From a virus: a DNA stretch of 64,000 nt. This document shows, in pieces, positions 36,875 through 44,072 of the stretch (positions within the stretch are counted from its first letter, which is position 1; the number at the start of each line of letters is the position of its first letter). Below the pieces are notes generated by a model. The model was not told where the DNA came from and did not search any database. It worked only from the letters and a program-made list of their open reading frames with translations. The DNA is taken from the IMG/VR virus record IMGVR_UViG_3300024335_000010, positions 1-64,000 of that record, one strand, 5' to 3'. Position numbers and translations under genes: made by a program.

Positions 36875-37295
36875 ATGAGATCATCAATGCCTTTTCATAA
36901 TTAAGTGCTCTGTGTTTAGTATTTTTAGCAATACCAATTTTGTCGCGAGGTCCTAGTGTATATTCTTTACCATCTATTTCTAAAGTCTTTTTACCGGCTA
37001 TGCACTCTATTAAAATATCTATAGGATCCGTGTGAGTATCAAACGATGGACCATTGTCATTGTTATAGAAGATGTGTGCAGTTCCAGCTATATGTGGAAA
37101 CCATTGCTCGGCTTGTTCTACTTTAATCGTAGCTTTGTTTGCTAATAAAATTGTAATAGCACCAAGGTAAGAAATGTATTCTGAATGTTCTAAATAATGT
37201 TGATTGCCGTTATTATCTATATGAGATACATCATGGTTCTCAAAGCATTCTTCTGTCATTAACCAGTTTTCAAATTCTTCAAATGTTTCTATCAT
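36825..37295 (-). CDS. Cupin/JmjC-like Fe(II) oxygenase-type protein, first gene of minus-strand radical SAM operon
   Basis: The protein has 156 residues. The central part reads as a cupin barrel: FDTHTDPIDI supplies an H-x-D pair, a G-rich turn and KTLEIDGKEY follow, and TKHRALN supplies a distal His. This is the 2-His-1-carboxylate layout of JmjC/cupin dioxygenases. It lacks the N-terminal helical bulk of larger protein hydroxylases, so it may be a small oxygenase or only a sugar-binding cupin. It heads an operon of four radical SAM enzymes and could act on the same substrate. An early-type promoter and an overlapping TATAAATA lie just upstream (37326-37359). Confidence 0.75.
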   Translation of the reverse strand: MIETFEEFENWLMTEECFENHDVSHIDNNGNQHYLEHSEYISYLGAITILLANKATIKVEQAEQWFPHIAGTAHIFYNNDNGPSFDTHTDPIDILIECIAGKKTLEIDGKEYTLGPRDKIGIAKNTKHRALNYEKALMISYGIGDTETLTRIRKND

Positions 37296-37325
37296 AATGT
37301 AGTTCCAATGGTAATATACGATATG

Positions 37326-37333
37326 TATTTATA
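37326..37333 (-). promoter_or_regulatory. T4-type late promoter on the minus strand (TATAAATA)
   Basis: On the minus strand TATAAATA spans 37333 to 37326, 30 bases before the cupin-like gene start. It shares three bases with the sigma70-type -10 box next to it, so the operon may be transcribed both early and late. An exact match in this AT-rich gap could be chance, but position and direction are right. Confidence 0.5.
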
Positions 37334-37359
37334 ATACCACAAAGAAGCGAATATGTCAA
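37331..37359 (-). promoter_or_regulatory. Sigma70-type early promoter for the minus-strand radical SAM operon
   Basis: Reading the minus strand, TTGACA (37359-37354) and TATTAT (37336-37331) are 17 bp apart, with TGG just before the -10 box (extended -10). The cupin-like gene starts about 35 bases downstream. It is nearly the same as the early promoters at 61-64 kb. Confidence 0.75.
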
Positions 37360-37371
37360 CCAGTTATATGT

Positions 37372-37379
37372 TATAAATA
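37372..37379 (+). promoter_or_regulatory. T4-type late promoter (TATAAATA)
   Basis: An exact TATAAATA on the plus strand lies 26 bases before the oxygenase ATG and back to back with the minus-strand promoters of the radical SAM operon. The gap 37296-37405 is therefore a divergent control region. Confidence 0.72.
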
Positions 37380-37405
37380 GATTCATATATTATGGAGATT
37401 GTGTT

Positions 37406-37969
37406 ATGGAATTTAAAGAAATGTGGCCAACAAAGATTGGCTCAGGAAAATTTGATACTGATGGATTAATAGAATATATTTTTACTAACTATGATTTAAA
37501 TAACATGGAAGGTGAAGTAAACGGTGGAAATATATTCAAAGATAATTCAGATGAAATGAATAAATTTAAAGACATGGTATATAGCAACTTTGATCGCTAT
37601 CTCTATGCAAGCATTGGAAAACATATTACAGATTATAAAGCGCACGAGATGAAAGCGTGGATTACTGGTCATGGAAAAGATTATAACATGACTATACATA
37701 ATCACTCAGGTGCTCATTTGTCTGGTGTATTTTATATACTAGCTGAAGACCAAAACTCTGGTGGCGATATTGTTTTTTCAGATCCAAGAACAAACGCAAA
37801 TCGTGGCTACGATGATTGGTGGAACGATGTATTTGATAAAAAAGCAATCACACCAAAAACTGGAGATTTTATGATATTTCCAAGCTTTACATACCACCAC
37901 GTCAATCCTTATTATTCTAGTCTTAGAATATGTGTACCGGTTGACTTATATTTGTATCGCGGTGGGTAA
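37406..37969 (+). CDS. 2-oxoglutarate/Fe(II)-dependent oxygenase, phage type
   Basis: The protein has 187 residues, with GGAG about ten bases before the ATG. It carries the layout of the phage/prokaryotic 2OG-Fe(II) oxygenase family (TIGR02466-like): HNHSGAHLSGVFYIL with the first His ligand, GGDIVFSDPR, then GDFMIFPSFTYHHVNPYYSSLR, giving the distal His and the Arg that binds 2-oxoglutarate. Such genes are common beside structural genes in marine T4-like phages; substrates are mostly unknown, with protein hydroxylation proposed. It has its own late promoter and is followed by a second one. Confidence 0.85.
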   Translation: MEFKEMWPTKIGSGKFDTDGLIEYIFTNYDLNNMEGEVNGGNIFKDNSDEMNKFKDMVYSNFDRYLYASIGKHITDYKAHEMKAWITGHGKDYNMTIHNHSGAHLSGVFYILAEDQNSGGDIVFSDPRTNANRGYDDWWNDVFDKKAITPKTGDFMIFPSFTYHHVNPYYSSLRICVPVDLYLYRGG

Positions 37970-37971
37970 TG

Positions 37972-37979
37972 TATAAATA
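37972..37979 (+). promoter_or_regulatory. T4-type late promoter (TATAAATA)
   Basis: An exact octamer lies three bases after the oxygenase stop codon and 59 bases before the next ATG. A five-codon frame (MNQTL) at 38005-38022 lies in between and may be meaningless. Confidence 0.68.
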
Positions 37980-38038
37980 GAACTATAAATTAAAAGAGTG
38001 TAAGATGAATCAAACACTATAATTAAATGGAGACAATA

Positions 38039-38416
38039 ATGGCATTTACATATACTTATTCTGTCCGTAACTTGAAGGTACAAGATCAAGTAAACGCGGC
38101 CGGTGAAACTTTAACAAACGCGGTAGTTCAAACTTACTGGGAAATTCAAGGCACAAATGAAGCAGGACAAGTTGGAAAATTTTCTGGCGCAACTCCATTC
38201 TCGGCTGCCAATGTACCAGCTGGATCATTCACGGCGTTTGAAGAATTAGAAGAATCGCATGTAACAGGCTGGATCGCTGCAGTGATTAATGCTGATCCAC
38301 AATACAAAGCGCATATTGATGATCAAATCCAAAAAGATATTGACATAAATGTACAAACTGAAGTTTCTGGTCCAGAATTACCTTGGGGTGTAGAACCTGA
38401 AGCTCCTGTAGAATAA
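38039..38416 (+). CDS. Conserved marine-phage virion-associated protein (paralogue 1)
   Basis: ATG 38039 is preferred over an in-frame ATG at 38027 because GGAG lies six bases upstream. The protein has 125 residues with the motif AVVQTYWEIQGTNEAGQVGKF and SGATPF, a family often found beside structural genes in cyanophage-like and other marine myoviruses. The C-terminal part is predicted helical and ends in a Pro/Glu-rich tail. The next gene is a diverged copy (both start TYT/TYS, have NAAGE.L and WI/VIAWV.EAL). Role unknown, probably a particle component. Confidence 0.75.
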   Translation: MAFTYTYSVRNLKVQDQVNAAGETLTNAVVQTYWEIQGTNEAGQVGKFSGATPFSAANVPAGSFTAFEELEESHVTGWIAAVINADPQYKAHIDDQIQKDIDINVQTEVSGPELPWGVEPEAPVE

Positions 38417-38420
38417 GAGT

Positions 38421-38756
38421 ATGAGCATGACTTATACTTGGGAGATACTAAAGCTTGGAACATTAGACCAAACTAATGCCGCAGGTGAAGTTTTATCAGA
38501 TGCCATCATTTCTGTTAAATGGAAAAAGATAGCAACCAACGAGGCGAATAAAAAAGCAAGCTACGTTTCAACTACAAAGCTTGACTTATCAACAACATCG
38601 GCTGCAGATTATATTGATTTGGATAGTGTTACTAAAGCCAATGTTATAGCGTGGGTTGAAGAAGCATTAGGTGCTGATAAGATTGCCACTATAAATAATA
38701 TTCTCGACTCAAAGGTTGAACAAAATACAATGACTATGATTACCCCTAATTGGTAA
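38421..38756 (+). CDS. Conserved marine-phage virion-associated protein (paralogue 2)
   Basis: The protein has 111 residues and starts four bases after the previous stop. It shares the layout of the 125-residue neighbour: an N-terminal strand pair (TYTWEILKLGTLDQTNAAGEVLSDAIISVKW), a variable loop, then helices (VTKANVIAWVEEALG). It lacks the SGATPF motif and the Pro-rich end, so it is a shortened or diverged duplicate. The exact role is unknown. Confidence 0.72.
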   Translation: MSMTYTWEILKLGTLDQTNAAGEVLSDAIISVKWKKIATNEANKKASYVSTTKLDLSTTSAADYIDLDSVTKANVIAWVEEALGADKIATINNILDSKVEQNTMTMITPNW

Positions 38757-38785
38757 TTATCTAAACTTTATATTATGGAGTTATT

Positions 38786-39829
38786 ATGCACGATTTGCAC
38801 ATGGGTGGCTTGGCCACATATGCTTTAAAACGAGGTGGTTCAATCCATCCTATTATCATACCAACAGAAGTACTTGGTAATGAAACTGGGATTATGAATC
38901 CCTCGGTTTTTCAGCACAAAGATAAACTCTTTATTAACGTAAGACACGTTAACTATTATCTATATCACAGCGAAGGTAAAAAGTTTCCTCATCAGTGGGG
39001 TCCTTTGGTGTACATACATCCAGAAAATGATGTAACACTTACAACTCATAATGTTATGTGCGAACTTGACAGTAATTTAAATATGGTCAACGCACAGCGT
39101 GTTCATATGGCTTTAGATACAGGTAAGCCGACATGGAACTTTATTGGTTTAGAAGATTGCCGACTATTTAGTTGGGAAGATAGAATGTTCCTATGTGGTG
39201 TACGCAGAGATTGTTATGATGATAAAGGCCGTGGTCGTATGGAAATGGCAGAGATTGAATTTATTGATGGTCAATGGACAGAGGTTTCTCGTAATCCTAT
39301 TCCTTCTCCAAATGGTGATAAATCATATTGCGAAAAGAATTGGATGCCAATACTTGATATGCCATACCACTTTGTTAAATGGACTAACCCAACACAAGTT
39401 ATCAAATACGATATTGAAACGCAAACAACTGAAGACGCGGTATATGATAAAGACAAATATATGGAAGCCAATAAAGACTTTAGAGGTGGTTCACAAGTTA
39501 TTCGTATTAACGATAACCAGCGAATGGCATTTATCCACGAAACAAATTTACTAAGAGATCCTTTTGGTAGAAAAGATGGTAACTATGCGCATCGAGTAAT
39601 TATCTGGGATAACGATTGGAATATTGTTCATAAGTCTAGAGAATTCCATTTTATGGGAACGTATTACGACCACGTAAAAGGTCAGGATTATAATATTGAG
39701 TTTGTTACTGGTGTTGCGATAATAGGGGACGACATTCTAATATCTTATGGATGGCAGGATAACGCTTCTTATATATTAAAGCTGCCTAAAACAGTGTTTG
39801 CTAACTTTTTGGCTATGGGTGAAATATGA
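38786..39829 (+). CDS. GH130-like five-bladed beta-propeller protein (glycosidase/phosphorylase-like)
   Basis: The protein has 347 residues. The blade pattern and motifs (NPSVFQHKDKLFINVRHVNY, GLEDCRLFSWEDRMFLCGVRRD, EKNWMPI, HETN, HRVIIWD, EFVTGVAI, ISYGWQDNASYIL) match the sugar-binding propeller found in GH130 mannoside phosphorylases and in glycan-related proteins of marine phages. Catalytic activity cannot be confirmed by eye. It overlaps the next gene (ATGA) and is followed by methyltransferase and sugar-nucleotide genes, so glycan metabolism or particle decoration is the likely setting. Confidence 0.75.
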   Translation: MHDLHMGGLATYALKRGGSIHPIIIPTEVLGNETGIMNPSVFQHKDKLFINVRHVNYYLYHSEGKKFPHQWGPLVYIHPENDVTLTTHNVMCELDSNLNMVNAQRVHMALDTGKPTWNFIGLEDCRLFSWEDRMFLCGVRRDCYDDKGRGRMEMAEIEFIDGQWTEVSRNPIPSPNGDKSYCEKNWMPILDMPYHFVKWTNPTQVIKYDIETQTTEDAVYDKDKYMEANKDFRGGSQVIRINDNQRMAFIHETNLLRDPFGRKDGNYAHRVIIWDNDWNIVHKSREFHFMGTYYDHVKGQDYNIEFVTGVAIIGDDILISYGWQDNASYILKLPKTVFANFLAMGEI

Positions 39830-41058
39830 TATTTAAAAATAAACAGTTATTGCATGATGTTATTATGGATTATGATAATCCTTTTAAAATGTTTAATTTG
39901 GCAAAAGAATATGATAAATTAAAACAAGGTGCTGCTGCCTTTGGCTGGTATTTACGTGCTGCAGATTTTTGCGAAGGTGAAACAGACGAAGAAAAAGAAC
40001 TTCAGTATAGATGTATGGTACTTGGCGCTGCATTGTTTGCCAGATCAGAAGCCAGAAATCAAACGGTTAACGGTTTAATTAAAAGTGCCATATCAGTTTT
40101 ACCTGCGAGACCAGAGGCTTATTATTGGGCTGCTAAATATTCAATAGAACAAAGTAATTTTAGAGATGGAGCGATGTACGCCAAAATGGGTATGGATTGC
40201 GAAGACGTTGAACCAAATAAAGAATTAGATTATCCCGGATCAGTTGGTTTAGAATATTGCTTTGCTGTATCTAAATGGAAATCAGATGGGCGAGATGACT
40301 CTAAAAATTTATTCTTTGATTTAAAACATAAACGTAAATTAGATATGAATAAAGAAATGCGCGAAAGCGTTGATTGGTGGATAAGTCAAGTTGGCTATCC
40401 TAGTACACTGCCATATACCGATGCTGAAAGTAGTAAATATAAATTTACATTTGATGGTTTAGATAAAGTAAAGAAAAACTATTCTCGTCACTTCCAAGAT
40501 ATGTTTGTTTTATCAACTTTAAATGGTAAAAAGAATGGCACGTTTATTGAAGTAGGATCAGGTCACCCGACATTGTTTAATAATACATACCTATTAGAAA
40601 AAGACTTTGGCTGGAAAGGCTTATCAGTTGATGTTTCTGAAAGAATGTGCGCTATATTTAGTAGGAAACGTAACACAACCGCGGTTCTTGCTGATGCGAG
40701 TCAAGTTAACTTTAAAGATTTATTTAAACAAAACTGTATTGAACAACACGTAGATTTTTTACGTATCAATGCAGATAACGCATCTTTAGTAACATTAGAA
40801 AATATACCATTTAACGAATATGAGTTTTCAATAATTCAAATTCAACACAACGAATGTTGGTGGGGATCGGATCTTAAAGATAAGACCAGAAAAATACTAA
40901 AAGAAATTGGATATATATTGTTAGTACCAAATGTTGCAGTTGATGAAACAAATGCGTACGAAGATTGGTGGGTACATCCCGGGTTTGTTAACCAAAATAT
41001 GCGTACAAACAAAAAGACCAATTTTGCTTGGAATTATATGATGAAGGAGAGAATGTAA
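39826..41058 (+). CDS. TPR-like domain fused to FkbM-type methyltransferase
   Basis: The protein has 410 residues. The first 170 or so form paired helices (MFNLAKEYDKLKQGAAAFGWYLRAADF, LPARPEAYYWAAKYS) of the tetratricopeptide type found attached to phage glycosyltransferases. The second half is an FkbM-type SAM-dependent methyltransferase: FIEVGSGHPTLFNNTYLLEK is the glycine-rich SAM loop, followed by GWKGLSVDVSE and LRINADNASL. In related phage proteins a glycosyltransferase domain sits before the TPR part; it is absent here. Likely role: O-methylation of a sugar. It is coupled to both neighbours. Confidence 0.83.
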   Translation: MIFKNKQLLHDVIMDYDNPFKMFNLAKEYDKLKQGAAAFGWYLRAADFCEGETDEEKELQYRCMVLGAALFARSEARNQTVNGLIKSAISVLPARPEAYYWAAKYSIEQSNFRDGAMYAKMGMDCEDVEPNKELDYPGSVGLEYCFAVSKWKSDGRDDSKNLFFDLKHKRKLDMNKEMRESVDWWISQVGYPSTLPYTDAESSKYKFTFDGLDKVKKNYSRHFQDMFVLSTLNGKKNGTFIEVGSGHPTLFNNTYLLEKDFGWKGLSVDVSERMCAIFSRKRNTTAVLADASQVNFKDLFKQNCIEQHVDFLRINADNASLVTLENIPFNEYEFSIIQIQHNECWWGSDLKDKTRKILKEIGYILLVPNVAVDETNAYEDWWVHPGFVNQNMRTNKKTNFAWNYMMKERM

Positions 41059-41831
41059 TGAAACCGGTAATTTGTACAGGTGGGTTTGATCCCCTACACT
41101 CAGGACATATTGAATATTTTAAAGCAGCAAAAGAACTTGGTAGTATTTTGTTTGTTGGCGTAAACAGCGATGAATGGTTAACTCGTAAAAAGGGTAAACC
41201 TTTTATGTCTGTTGAAGAACGCATGGCTATTATTAAAGAACTTGGCTGTGTAGGCCATGTATTTACTTTTGATGACTCAGACGATACTGCATGTGATGCT
41301 ATTCGGTATGTAGCAAAACAAGCTCCACGAAATTCAGAAATCATATTTGTTAATGGCGGTGATCGTAAAAAAGGAACAACGCCAGAAGTAGAGTTTGCTA
41401 AAGAATTACGTGATGAGTGTAATGTATCGTTTATGTTTGGAGTTGGTGGTGAAGATAAAAAGAACAGTTCATCGTGGATCCTAAAGGAATGGGATAAGCC
41501 AACAACGCAAAGACTATGGGGTAAATATAGAGACTTAGACCAAAATGGTCATTGGAAAGTAAAAGAGTTATCGGTTGATGTTGGTAAATCATTATCAGAC
41601 CAACGCCATTTTGTTCGTTCCGAACATTGGCATATCGTTGATGGTGAATTAAAAATGGATTTAGAATTTAATAATGGTTACTCTACATCTAAAGTATATA
41701 AAACCGGTGACAGTATTGATATTCCAGTAAAATGTTGGCATCACGCGACCAATGTTGGCGACCGTCCAGTCAAAGTAATTGAAGTATGGATGGGAAATAC
41801 TCTATCGGAAGATGATATTGAACGAAGATAA
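41058..41831 (+). CDS. Nucleotidyltransferase-cupin fusion (sugar-nucleotide related)
   Basis: ATG 41058 overlaps the preceding stop (TAATG) and has AAGGAG nine bases upstream, so the longer in-frame start at 41028 is rejected. The protein has 257 residues. The N-terminal part (1-140) is a cytidylyltransferase-like fold: GGFDPLHSGHIEYFKAA holds the H-x-G-H signature, then VGVNSDEWLTRKKG and MSVEER, as in RfaE/TagD enzymes. The C-terminal part (150-257) resembles the mannose-6-phosphate isomerase cupin of ManC: WGKYRDL, LSDQRHFVRSEHWHIVDG, IPVKCWHHATN, VIEVWMGNTLSEDDIER. The fusion suggests that it makes or epimerises an activated sugar. It is the last gene of this block. Confidence 0.85.
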   Translation: MKPVICTGGFDPLHSGHIEYFKAAKELGSILFVGVNSDEWLTRKKGKPFMSVEERMAIIKELGCVGHVFTFDDSDDTACDAIRYVAKQAPRNSEIIFVNGGDRKKGTTPEVEFAKELRDECNVSFMFGVGGEDKKNSSSWILKEWDKPTTQRLWGKYRDLDQNGHWKVKELSVDVGKSLSDQRHFVRSEHWHIVDGELKMDLEFNNGYSTSKVYKTGDSIDIPVKCWHHATNVGDRPVKVIEVWMGNTLSEDDIERR

Positions 41832-41861
41832 CATTATTATTGTTTTGTAGTAGATAAATCT

Positions 41862-41889
41862 ATTATACCACACTGGATTTATATGTCAA
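41862..41889 (-). promoter_or_regulatory. Orphan sigma70-type promoter facing into the nucleotidyltransferase gene
   Basis: On the minus strand, TTGACA (41889-41884) and TATAAT (41867-41862) are 16 bp apart, with TGG before the -10 box. The core is shared with the minus-strand radical SAM promoter (GTTGACATAT ... TGTGGTAT). No minus-strand gene follows; transcription would run antisense to the gene ending at 41831. Confidence 0.6.
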
Positions 41890-41898
41890 CTCTTTTTT

Positions 41899-41906
41899 TA
41901 TAAATA
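41899..41906 (+). promoter_or_regulatory. T4-type late promoter (TATAAATA)
   Basis: An exact octamer preceded by a T-run lies 33 bases before the start of the 135-residue virion protein. It opens the neck-to-terminase block and lies back to back with an orphan minus-strand promoter. Confidence 0.72.
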
Positions 41907-41939
41907 TAGATAAATAATATTGAAACAAAGGAGAGAAAG

Positions 41940-42347
41940 ATGGCTTTTCAGTTATCACCGGGAGCTCGTAATGGTACACTTCAGTCATTAGAGACAACAG
42001 TCGGTGCAAACCCTATTTTAACTATCGCAACTGGTGTGGCACCTACAGAATGTCAATCAGCAAATACTGGTAACATCGTTGCTACTATGATATTGCCTAC
42101 CGAATGGTTAGCAGTTCCTTCAGGCGGCGTAATTCAGTTGTCTGGTAATTGGCAAGACTTATCTGCTGATGCGTCAGGTACAGCAGGTTATTTTAGAATT
42201 CATCAAAGCGATGGAACAGTTTGCCACATGCAAGGTACAATCACAGCGTCAGGTGGCGGTGGAGATATGCAGTTAGATAACACTAACATTGCTATTGGTC
42301 AGCAAATTACAATAACAACATTTTCAATTACCGCTGGTGGCGCATAA
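41940..42347 (+). CDS. Small virion structural protein (135 aa)
   Basis: A late promoter and a strong AAAGGAG site precede the ATG. The sequence (MAFQLSPGARNGTLQSLE ... ILPTEWLAVPSGGVIQLSGNW ... GYFRIHQSDGTVCHMQGT) is a Gly/Thr-rich beta protein of a kind often seen beside neck genes in marine T4-like phages. It has no membrane segment. It is likely a head- or tail-decorating or baseplate-associated protein. The family name is not recognised. Confidence 0.75.
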   Translation: MAFQLSPGARNGTLQSLETTVGANPILTIATGVAPTECQSANTGNIVATMILPTEWLAVPSGGVIQLSGNWQDLSADASGTAGYFRIHQSDGTVCHMQGTITASGGGGDMQLDNTNIAIGQQITITTFSITAGGA

Positions 42348-42358
42348 GGACTGAATAA

Positions 42359-42949
42359 ATGTCCGCAAATGGCGTATTTACATCAACACTAGATTTAAGC
42401 TTCTTTGGAGGTGGTTTTTCAACTATCGCTGGAGAGGCTTCTAGTACATTTGACTATACATTTAGTTCTGATGTTTTTGTACCAGTACTTGCTGAATTAA
42501 ATCAAACCTTAACATTTGATGTTCAAGTTGCCGTTGAGACCCCGACGGTATACGGTGAATTTAGTGGAACTATACCATTTACTTTGACTGAACCTGCTCG
42601 TATTGAGTTTGGTATACAGAGTTACTTATATTCTGGCAATAATGAAATTGACTTTACTGCTTCTTCAAGTGGTTTCTCAGTAATTTCTGGTGGTGCAGAT
42701 ATAATATTCCCAATTACAATATCCGGTACTATGGCGCAATTCTCGTTGGGTCAAACTACAGGAGCATTTGGGTTTGCTCTTAATTCAACAGTAATTAACT
42801 ATACGCTTACAAATAGAGCACGGTCTGGTCCAAATTCTATAGAGCTGACAAATACTAAAGAAAATAATGTTCTTATACGTAGAACATCAGAACCAAACAA
42901 TATAAAACTAAAAAATATTGGTTTAACTTATGCTGAAGTTAGAAACTAA
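42359..42949 (+). CDS. Unknown virion-associated beta protein (196 aa)
   Basis: AAGGA lies about seven bases before the ATG. The protein is Ser/Thr/Phe-rich with alternating strands (STFDYTFSSDVFVPVLAELNQTLTFDVQVAVE) and no charged catalytic cluster. The last 50 residues contain a twice-repeated NSIELTN/NNIKLKN motif. By setting between structural genes it is probably part of the particle; nothing more can be said. Confidence 0.7.
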   Translation: MSANGVFTSTLDLSFFGGGFSTIAGEASSTFDYTFSSDVFVPVLAELNQTLTFDVQVAVETPTVYGEFSGTIPFTLTEPARIEFGIQSYLYSGNNEIDFTASSSGFSVISGGADIIFPITISGTMAQFSLGQTTGAFGFALNSTVINYTLTNRARSGPNSIELTNTKENNVLIRRTSEPNNIKLKNIGLTYAEVRN

Positions 42950-42989
42950 TTTATTTTAATAAATAAAAGTAAACCTTGGAGATAAACAC

Positions 42990-43322
42990 ATGGCGGCGAA
43001 TTTTTACATAAAGCAAAACGACACTGCTCCGTCCATTGAAGCCGTCTTAACAGACTCAACTGGCCGAGCAAAATCATTGATCCTTGCTTCGCAAGTAAAG
43101 TTTAATATGTCAACAGAAGAAGGCTCAAGCTTAGTTAATTTAGGCACTGCATCTATTATTAATGCCACGAAGGGTATAGTATCTTATCCTTGGCAGGCTG
43201 GAGATACATCAAATACGGGAATTCACAACGCCGAATTCCAAGTAACATATACTAACGGTCAAATTGAAACGTTTCCTAACTCAGGATACATCAAAATAAT
43301 CATTAGAGAAGAGTTAGGATAA
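42990..43322 (+). CDS. BppU N-terminal-like baseplate/fibre attachment protein
   Basis: The protein has 110 residues, with GGAG before the ATG. The pattern FYIKQNDTAPSIEAVLTDSTGRAKSL, then VKFNM, a G-I-V-x-Y-x-W turn and dT-x-G-x-H-x-A-E-F-Q-V fits the small beta domain found at the N-terminus of BppU-type phage baseplate proteins. As a stand-alone protein it probably links appendages to the baseplate or neck. It sits three bases before the neck gene gp13. A variant late-promoter core (AATAAATA at 42958) precedes it. Confidence 0.75.
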   Translation: MAANFYIKQNDTAPSIEAVLTDSTGRAKSLILASQVKFNMSTEEGSSLVNLGTASIINATKGIVSYPWQAGDTSNTGIHNAEFQVTYTNGQIETFPNSGYIKIIIREELG

Positions 43323-43325
43323 GAC

Positions 43326-44069
43326 ATGGCACAACCTCAATCTAGAGAAGATTTTAAAGATTTTATTTTAAGAAAGATCGGCGCACCAGTAATTGAAATT
43401 AACGTTGCTGACGAACAGGTTGATGATCGTGTAGATGAGGCAGTTTCTTTTTGGAGAGATTATCATTATAATGGTAGTCAATTAGTATATCTTAAGCATC
43501 AGATTACTGAAGCTGATAAGGAAAACGGATATATTCCTTTGCCACCAAACTTACTTGGTATTTCTAAAATATTTGGTTTTGATACTAATATTTCTACAGG
43601 TACTGGTATGTTTAACGTTAACTATCAATTCGTTTTAAATAACATACAAGATATGACTAGTTACTCTATGCAGACTTATTATATGACAATGCAACATATT
43701 GAGTTTATGCAAGAGCTACTTGTTGGTAAACCATTAATTCGTTATAATAAGTACGTAAACAAATTACACATTGATACTGATACTAAACAATGGAGAGTTG
43801 GCGGCTATATTATTATTGAAGCATACGACATTCTTGATGAAGACGCATATGCAGAATTATGGACAGACAGATGGCTGCAAAATTATGCCGCGGTTTTAGT
43901 CAGAGAGCAATGGGGCATGAACCTTACTAAATTTAACCAAATGACTTTAGTTGGTGGTGTACAGTTCAACGGAGAACAAATATTAGCAGAGGCGAGAGCT
44001 GACAGGGAGAGAATTGAAGAAGACGCAATCAGATCGCTTCAACCTCTCACTTACAATTTTATTGGATAA
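43326..44069 (+). CDS. gp13: Neck protein, T4 gp13-like
   Basis: The protein has 247 residues. It starts SREDFKDFILRKIGAPVIEINVADEQVDDRVDEAVSFWRDYHYNGS, the usual start of T4-like gp13. Further on it has MTSYSMQTYYMTMQHIEFMQEL and WRVGGYIIIEAYD, also typical. In T4, gp13 with gp14 forms the neck ring that closes the filled head and joins the tail. The assignment rests on motif and on its place directly before gp14, gp15, terminase and sheath. It is transcribed with its neighbours. Confidence 0.9.
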   Translation: MAQPQSREDFKDFILRKIGAPVIEINVADEQVDDRVDEAVSFWRDYHYNGSQLVYLKHQITEADKENGYIPLPPNLLGISKIFGFDTNISTGTGMFNVNYQFVLNNIQDMTSYSMQTYYMTMQHIEFMQELLVGKPLIRYNKYVNKLHIDTDTKQWRVGGYIIIEAYDILDEDAYAELWTDRWLQNYAAVLVREQWGMNLTKFNQMTLVGGVQFNGEQILAEARADRERIEEDAIRSLQPLTYNFIG

Positions 44070-44072
44070 GTT

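Noticed and set aside
38005-38022. Five-codon frame MNQTL between a late promoter and the next gene, as a leader peptide
   Set aside because: It is too short and there is no attenuator-like hairpin or Cys/Trp/His run. It is most likely chance.
40988-41344. A 118-residue minus-strand frame downstream of the orphan antisense promoter
   Set aside because: It is fully inside two well-supported plus-strand genes, has no ribosome site and no recognisable motif, and starts over 500 bases from the promoter. I kept the promoter but not the frame.
41842-41867. Small inverted repeat TAGTAGAT/ATCTATTA as a terminator after the 41.8 kb block
   Set aside because: The stem is AT-only with a G-T pair and a two-base loop and has no adjacent T-run. 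It coincides with the -10 region of the minus-strand promoter.
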